Source: SZUA-146 sp963922815
GTDB lineage: Bacteria; Pseudomonadota; Gammaproteobacteria; Steroidobacterales; SZUA-146
Direction of reading: 5' to 3'
DNA: 10,512 nucleotides
Assembly: GCA_963922815.1 (NCBI GenBank)
Contig: CAWUKD010000130.1
Span: 1-10,512 of the forward strand
Part shown: in pieces, positions 6,219-10,512 of the stretch
Numbering within the stretch: position 1 is the first letter of the stretch
Layout of the letters: every line of letters begins with the position of its first letter
The notes under the pieces: generated by a model
Database searches by the model: none
Seen by the model: the letters and a program-made list of their open reading frames with translations, nothing else
What the model was told of the DNA's origin: nothing
Made by a program: the position numbers and the translations under genes

Positions 6219-8786
6219 ATGTGGAGAATAGCGACAGCGATCGCGATCGCGGGGATTACCGCCATTGTCGGTTATCAGTGGCAGCGCCAGAACAACGCTG
6301 AGATCGAAGCGGCATCCGAACCAAAGCTGCGACCCGGCGAGTGGCTGGACATTCGCGTACTGAGCGGCAGTGAAACGTCGCCACGACAGCGCGAACGCGT
6401 CACTGAGCAGCTGGCGGCGCGCAAAGCCCGTGCCGGCTCACAGTCAAAGAGCGCCGCAGGCGGCTGGTCGTTTATCGGTCCGGATAACATCGGCGGTCGC
6501 GTCGTCGACATCGTGGTCGACCCTGGCATGCCGGACTCCATCTATGTGGCGGCCGCATCCGGCGGTATCTGGCGCAGCATCGATGCCGGCAGCACCTATT
6601 TCAACGCGTGGCCGAACGACAATGCGCAAAGCATGGGCGCGCTGGCCAGGAGCAGTACCGGCGTTGTTTACGCCGGCACCGGCGAATCCAACCCTGGAGG
6701 TGGCAGCCTCACTTACGGAAACGCCGGCGTGTTTGCTACCAGCGACGGTGGCGCTAACTGGACGTCGCTGGGTCTTGCCAACAGCGAACGCATAAGCCGC
6801 ATCGTCGTCGATGCCAATGATCCCAACCGCATCTTTGTGGCTGCCACAGGACCTTTGTATAACGCCGGCGGAGAGCGCGGGGTGTATCGCAGCACGGATG
6901 CCGGCGCCAACTGGATGCTCGTGCTGGCCGGCAGCAATGACACCACCGGCGCCTCCGATATCATTATTGACCCGACCAATCCCGACCGGCTATATGCCGC
7001 GATGTGGGATCATCTGCGACAGCCCGCATTGCGCCGCTACGGCGGTGAAGGCTCGGGTCTTTATCGTTCCGACGACGGTGGCGACAGCTGGACGCGACTT
7101 GGCGTTGCCAATAATCTGCCGGCGGCCGACCCGGACGTCGGACGCGTATCCATTGGCCTTGCACCATCGGATCCGTCCGTACTGTATTCCGTTTATCTGA
7201 CCACGCGCGGGTTCTTTTCAGCCGCATACAAGTCAATCGACGGCGGCACCACCTGGTCGCTACTGCCGTTCGACTCAAACCTGGCAAGCTCGCAGTCGTC
7301 GTTTGGCTGGTGGTTTGCGCGAATCTGGGTCGATCCGCAAGACAAAGACCATGTCTTTGTCGCCGGCGTGCCGCTGGCCGAATCGATCGACGGCGGTGTC
7401 ACGTTCACAAATCAAACCTCGATTCACGCCGACCAGCATGCGATGGCCTGGGATCCGAACAATCCGAATCGCGTCTACCTGGGCAACGACGGCGGCGTCT
7501 ACCGCTCCGAGACCAACGGCTCTGCGCCGTGGGTATTTGCTACGTCTCAACCGTTCACCCAGTTTTACACGATCGACGTCAGTGAGCAGGAACCGGGCCG
7601 CATCGTTGGCGGCACCCAGGACAATCGGTGCCTGCGTTCCTACGACGACACGGGAGCGTACGTCTGGAATCAGCACGGTCAATGCGGTGACGGCCTCGAA
7701 AACCTGATTAACCCGGTGAACCAGGACATTGTGTACAGCTGCTCGCAGTACGGTTTTTGCGGCGTGTCGTTTGACGGAGGCAATACCAGCGGACCCATTG
7801 GGGCAATTGCTTCAGAACGCCGCAACTGGCAAACGCCGCTCGCGTTCTATCCGGACAATCCCTCTACGATTTTTTACGCGGGCAACCTGGTTGAAAAATC
7901 GATCGACGCAGGACTCACTTTTACAACCATCAGTCCTGACCTGACCGGTGGTGACCCGTTTCCGTCACCGATTGACCCGTATCCGTTTGGCACTGTAACC
8001 ACGATTGCCGTGGCACCTGAGGACGAAAACAAAATCATGGTCGGCACGGACGGCGGTCGGGTCTGGCGCTACGACGGGGTTACCTGGACGCAATTGACTG
8101 CGCCCAATCTGCCCACGCGATGGGTGACCAAGCTGCTGATTGATCCGGCCGATGACGACACTGTTTACCTAAGCTACTCCGGCTTTCGGGACGCCGACGA
8201 TACGCCCTACGTGTTTAAAACCACAGACTTCGGCGACAACTGGATCGACATCAGCTCCGACCTGCCGTCGGCGCCGATTAACGCGCTGGCCTTTATCAAC
8301 TTCAATGATCTCGTCGCCGGTGGGGATGTCGGAGTCTTCGAACTGGAAGATGACGGCACCTGGTCTACACTGGGATTTGATTTACCGCTCGCGCCGGTTA
8401 CTGATCTTGTCGCGTATCAACAGGGCATAACGCTATACGCCGCCACCTTTGGCCGTGGCGTCTGGCGATTGCCTCTCATTATCATAGATCCTTCTGACGC
8501 CGACGGCATTCCAGACGACGAGGATAACTGCATCTTTGTCAACAATGCCCTTCAGGAAGATTTCGACAACGACGGTATTGGTGACGTGTGCGATACCGAT
8601 TTCAATCAGGACTGCATCGTGAATTTCATCGACATAGGCCTGCTCGCCGCCGATTTCCTCGGATCCAATCCACTGTACGATATTAACGGCGACGGCACAG
8701 TGAACTTCCTCGACTACATAGTGGTCACGCAAACCTTCCTGCAGCCACCGGGGCCCAGCGGGATCAGTAATATCTGCAATCCGTAG
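6219..8786 (+). CDS. Exported Asp-box (BNR/sortilin-like) beta-propeller protein with TSP3 and dockerin-like C-terminus
   Basis: This 855-residue protein opens with an N-terminal hydrophobic segment (RIATAIAIAGITAIVGY, residues 3-19) that acts as signal or anchor. From about 82 to 750 it is built of repeated units of the type 'VDPNNPNRVYVA...GGVYRSxDGG', with about nine Asp boxes (SIDAGSTYF, SDGGANW, STDAGANW, SDDGGDSW, SIDGGTTW, SIDGGVTF, SFDGGNTS, SIDAGLTF, TTDFGDNW). This indicates one or two beta-propellers like those of sortilin, GH74 and sialidase-type proteins. Within it are HADQHA (403-408), GNDGGVYR (422-429) and four cysteines (471, 489, 508, 514). The C-terminus has thrombospondin type 3 calcium repeats (757-792), then two EF-hand-type loops, DFNQDCIVNFID (794-805) and DINGDGTVNFLD (821-832), resembling a type I dockerin, ending PPGPSG. 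A glycan or protein ligand is plausible. I cannot assign enzymatic activity, since Asp boxes are structural. Confidence 0.85.
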   Translation: MWRIATAIAIAGITAIVGYQWQRQNNAEIEAASEPKLRPGEWLDIRVLSGSETSPRQRERVTEQLAARKARAGSQSKSAAGGWSFIGPDNIGGRVVDIVVDPGMPDSIYVAAASGGIWRSIDAGSTYFNAWPNDNAQSMGALARSSTGVVYAGTGESNPGGGSLTYGNAGVFATSDGGANWTSLGLANSERISRIVVDANDPNRIFVAATGPLYNAGGERGVYRSTDAGANWMLVLAGSNDTTGASDIIIDPTNPDRLYAAMWDHLRQPALRRYGGEGSGLYRSDDGGDSWTRLGVANNLPAADPDVGRVSIGLAPSDPSVLYSVYLTTRGFFSAAYKSIDGGTTWSLLPFDSNLASSQSSFGWWFARIWVDPQDKDHVFVAGVPLAESIDGGVTFTNQTSIHADQHAMAWDPNNPNRVYLGNDGGVYRSETNGSAPWVFATSQPFTQFYTIDVSEQEPGRIVGGTQDNRCLRSYDDTGAYVWNQHGQCGDGLENLINPVNQDIVYSCSQYGFCGVSFDGGNTSGPIGAIASERRNWQTPLAFYPDNPSTIFYAGNLVEKSIDAGLTFTTISPDLTGGDPFPSPIDPYPFGTVTTIAVAPEDENKIMVGTDGGRVWRYDGVTWTQLTAPNLPTRWVTKLLIDPADDDTVYLSYSGFRDADDTPYVFKTTDFGDNWIDISSDLPSAPINALAFINFNDLVAGGDVGVFELEDDGTWSTLGFDLPLAPVTDLVAYQQGITLYAATFGRGVWRLPLIIIDPSDADGIPDDEDNCIFVNNALQEDFDNDGIGDVCDTDFNQDCIVNFIDIGLLAADFLGSNPLYDINGDGTVNFLDYIVVTQTFLQPPGPSGISNICNP

Positions 8787-8925
8787 TTCCGCAGCGGTGA
8801 CGTTTATGTTGCACCACGCCATCCGGCGGCTGGTGCAACACGTCGTATGACGCCGAAACACCAACCGTTCGACGAGCGCCATTTCAGCCGGTAAACTCAG
8901 ACGCTACTTCAGGTGGAGAATTACA
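8787..8925 (+). other. Intergenic gap, propeller protein to abgT-like gene
   Basis: The 139-nt gap holds a strong hairpin (8807-8840, separate entry) and the Shine-Dalgarno site AGGTGGAG (8911-8918), 7 nt before the ATG at 8926. A promoter for the transporter gene may lie between the hairpin and that site, but I do not see a clear -35/-10 pair. Confidence 0.4.
8807..8840. terminator. Strong hairpin after the propeller gene, possible terminator without U-tract
   Basis: TGTTGCACCA (8807-8816) and TGGTGCAACA (8831-8840) form a perfect 10-bp stem around a 14-nt GC-rich interior that can itself pair partly (GCC with GGC). GACG (8799-8802) and CGTC (8841-8844) can extend the stem across a 4-nt bulge. 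It starts 20 nt past the stop codon. Neither strand has a T-run next to the stem, so it is either a non-canonical terminator, a 3'-end stabiliser or a protein-binding palindrome. Confidence 0.45.
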
Positions 8926-10458
8926 ATGACAGAAAACGTGAAGAAAGCCGGTGGTGGCTGGCTGGGTGCAGTCGAACGCATTGGCAACAAATTACCCGAT
9001 CCGGCCATCCTCTTTATCGCACTGCTGTTTATCGTCTGGATACTCTCGTGGCTTCTGTCCTACATTAGCTTCGAAGTACTTGATCCAAGGTCCGGCGAAC
9101 CTCTGATCATTAATAATCTTTTGTCGGGGTCCGCGATAACCGAGTTTCTGTCGGTCATGGTCACCAACTTTTCCCACTTCCACCCCGTGGGCGTGGTTCT
9201 GGTTGCCATGCTGGGTATCGGCGTCGCTGAACATACCGGCTTCATTAACGCCGCGCTACGTGCGTTATTGAACGTGACGCCGGAAAAACTGATCACTCCG
9301 ATGGTCATTGTCGTGGGTATCGCCAGCCATGCTGCAGCCGATGCCGGCTACGTGCTCGTCATTCCACTCGGCGGAGTCATCTTCTACGCCGCGGGCCGGC
9401 ATCCGCTGGCCGGTATTGCCGCGGCCTTCGCCGGTGTCTCCGGCGGTTTTTCAGCGAGCTTTATTCCCTCCTCGATCGACCCGCTGCTACAGGGTCTGAC
9501 GCAGGCGGGCGCACAGATTCTCGACCCCAGCGTCACACTGAATCCGCTGAACAACTATTTCTTCACCACCGCATCGTCCGTGCTTATCGTCGCCGTCGGC
9601 TGGTTCATTACCGACCGCGTCGTCGAACCCCGACTGCAAAGTGAAGTCATCGACGGCGACACCGAAGACCTGCCGCAGATGCACGACCTGTCTCCCGAAG
9701 ATCGCAAAGGTTTGCGCTGGGCTGCCGTCTCCATGCTTCTGGGTGTGGCCGTCCTGATTGCCACCTCGGTGCCAGAAGCCTCTCCGTGGCGAGATTCGAC
9801 CGGGAATATTTCGGGCTTCCAGGCACCTCTAATGCGGTCAATCGTGTCTTTGATCTTCTTGCTGTTCCTGATTCCCGGCATTGTGTTTGGCGTTGTTTCA
9901 GGATCATTGAAAGGATCAAAAGACGTCATTGTGGGCATGACCAAATCGATGAACAGCATGGCCTACTATCTGGTCATCATGTTTTTTATTGCCCAGTTCG
10001 TCTACGCGTTCGGGCAGTCCAACCTTGGCGTTTTGCTCGCACTCAAAGGCGCGCAGTTCCTGCAGGCCATGGCGCTGCCGTCGGCCATTACGATCGTGGG
10101 CATCATTTTTCTGACGGGTTTTGTGAATATATTCGTCGGCTCGGCCAGCGGCAAATGGGGACTGCTCGCGCCCATTTTTGTACCCATGCTCATGCAGCTC
10201 GGGATATCGCCTGATCTGACCCAGGCGGCTTATCGGGTAGGTGATTCAAGCACCAATATTATTACGCCGCTGATGCCCTACTTTCCGCTGGTCGTGGTTT
10301 ACTGTCAGCGCTACGTCAAGAACACGGGCATCGGCACGCTGACTGCCATGATGCTGCCATACTCTTTGTCGTTCCTGGTACTGTGGTCGATATTCCTGTT
10401 GCTGTACTCGTTTGCCGGGTTACCACTGGGTATCCAGTCGTCCTACACGTACCCCTAA
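8926..10458 (+). CDS. abgT: AbgT-family transporter (p-aminobenzoyl-glutamate / antimetabolite transporter)
   Basis: This 510-residue inner-membrane protein matches the AbgT family in length (E. coli AbgT is about 508) and in its signatures: HPLAGIAAAFAGVSGGFSAS (159-178), NIFVGSASGKWGLLAP (401-416) and YRVGDSSTNIITPLMPYFP (436-454). About a dozen hydrophobic segments run along it, with a polar loop at about 232-262. Residues I recall as functionally important in the Alcanivorax YdaH structure have counterparts here at near-constant offset: D185, N401, W411, P429, R437 and D440. E. coli AbgT imports p-aminobenzoyl-glutamate, a folate breakdown product, while YdaH and Neisseria MtrF are reported to export sulfonamide antimetabolites. 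The sequence does not tell which applies. GGAG lies 7 nt before the ATG. No abgA or abgB hydrolase gene is in view, so the symbol marks the family rather than proven import. Confidence 0.93.
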   Translation: MTENVKKAGGGWLGAVERIGNKLPDPAILFIALLFIVWILSWLLSYISFEVLDPRSGEPLIINNLLSGSAITEFLSVMVTNFSHFHPVGVVLVAMLGIGVAEHTGFINAALRALLNVTPEKLITPMVIVVGIASHAAADAGYVLVIPLGGVIFYAAGRHPLAGIAAAFAGVSGGFSASFIPSSIDPLLQGLTQAGAQILDPSVTLNPLNNYFFTTASSVLIVAVGWFITDRVVEPRLQSEVIDGDTEDLPQMHDLSPEDRKGLRWAAVSMLLGVAVLIATSVPEASPWRDSTGNISGFQAPLMRSIVSLIFLLFLIPGIVFGVVSGSLKGSKDVIVGMTKSMNSMAYYLVIMFFIAQFVYAFGQSNLGVLLALKGAQFLQAMALPSAITIVGIIFLTGFVNIFVGSASGKWGLLAPIFVPMLMQLGISPDLTQAAYRVGDSSTNIITPLMPYFPLVVVYCQRYVKNTGIGTLTAMMLPYSLSFLVLWSIFLLLYSFAGLPLGIQSSYTYP

Positions 10459-10512
10459 CACGATGCCCACCAGGGCAAGTGTAGAAATACGATAAGCGCA
10501 GCTCATGCCGAC
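10459..10512. other. Trailing 54 bases, no supportable gene
   Basis: A short hairpin, TGCCC-ACCA-GGGCA (10464-10477), lies 5 nt past the transporter stop, but has only five pairs and no T-run. An ATG at 10505 is cut off by the end of the window and has no clear ribosome binding site. Confidence 0.3.

Noticed and set aside
8433..8882. 149-codon minus-strand frame covering the propeller C-terminus and part of the gap
   Set aside because: Most of it is antisense to the TSP3/dockerin-like coding region, whose motifs are unmistakable. The translation shows no known pattern.
10464..10477. Hairpin TGCCC-ACCA-GGGCA as terminator of the transporter gene
   Set aside because: Only five pairs and no T-run follow, so it is too weak to call a terminator.
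10459..10506. Short minus-strand frame starting at 10506 and running into the transporter gene (28 codons)
   Set aside because: It is very short, overlaps the transporter C-terminus, and no ribosome binding site can be read at the window edge.
1..10512. Search for mobile elements, CRISPR arrays, tRNAs and long direct repeats
   Set aside because: I saw no transposase or integrase motifs, no regularly spaced identical repeats and no tRNA-like cloverleaf. The only repeats are the internal propeller units.

Overview
The window looks like chromosomal DNA of a marine or sediment gammaproteobacterium. This rests on moderate-to-high GC (mid-50s percent by eye), tightly packed long genes with ordinary Shine-Dalgarno sites, and the protein types. 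The secreted beta-propeller protein with thrombospondin type 3 repeats and a dockerin-like tail ending in PPGPSG is, from memory, a style seen in Woeseiaceae, Wenzhouxiangella and relatives. The taxon is an inference; no rRNA or other marker gene is present. I see no transposase, integrase, tRNA, CRISPR array or phage gene.

Layout. (1) Positions 57-2911, plus strand: a translationally coupled pair for a two-subunit 2-oxoacid:ferredoxin oxidoreductase, KorA-like (fused gamma and alpha domains) and KorB-like (TPP and 4Fe-4S subunit). (2) Positions 3059-4180, plus strand: an unrecognised class I SAM-dependent methyltransferase-like protein with a long insertion in its Rossmann fold, behind a 147-nt gap that holds a strong hairpin. 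(3) Positions 4181-4347: a convergent gap with an intrinsic terminator that has its U-tract only for minus-strand transcription. (4) Positions 4348-5979, minus strand: an exported alkaline phosphatase of the PhoA family, closer in its motifs to animal enzymes than to E. coli PhoA. (5) Positions 5980-6218: a divergent regulatory region. (6) Positions 6219-8786, plus strand: a large exported or membrane-anchored Asp-box (BNR/sortilin-like) beta-propeller protein with a TSP3 and dockerin-like C-terminus. (7) Positions 8787-8925: a gap with a 10-bp perfect-stem hairpin. (8) Positions 8926-10458, plus strand: an AbgT-family inner-membrane transporter. The last 54 bases hold no supportable gene.

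How the genes fit together. KorAB would perform ferredoxin-linked oxidative decarboxylation of 2-oxoglutarate (or the reverse) in the cytoplasm. The methyltransferase may belong to the same transcript, but its role is unknown. The phosphatase and the propeller protein are divergently transcribed, both carry export signals, and they share an upstream region, so co-regulation is possible but unproven. AbgT seems to stand alone. The least explained parts are the methyltransferase-like protein, the propeller/TSP3/dockerin-like architecture and the two intergenic hairpins. I did not find a clearly new multi-gene system.
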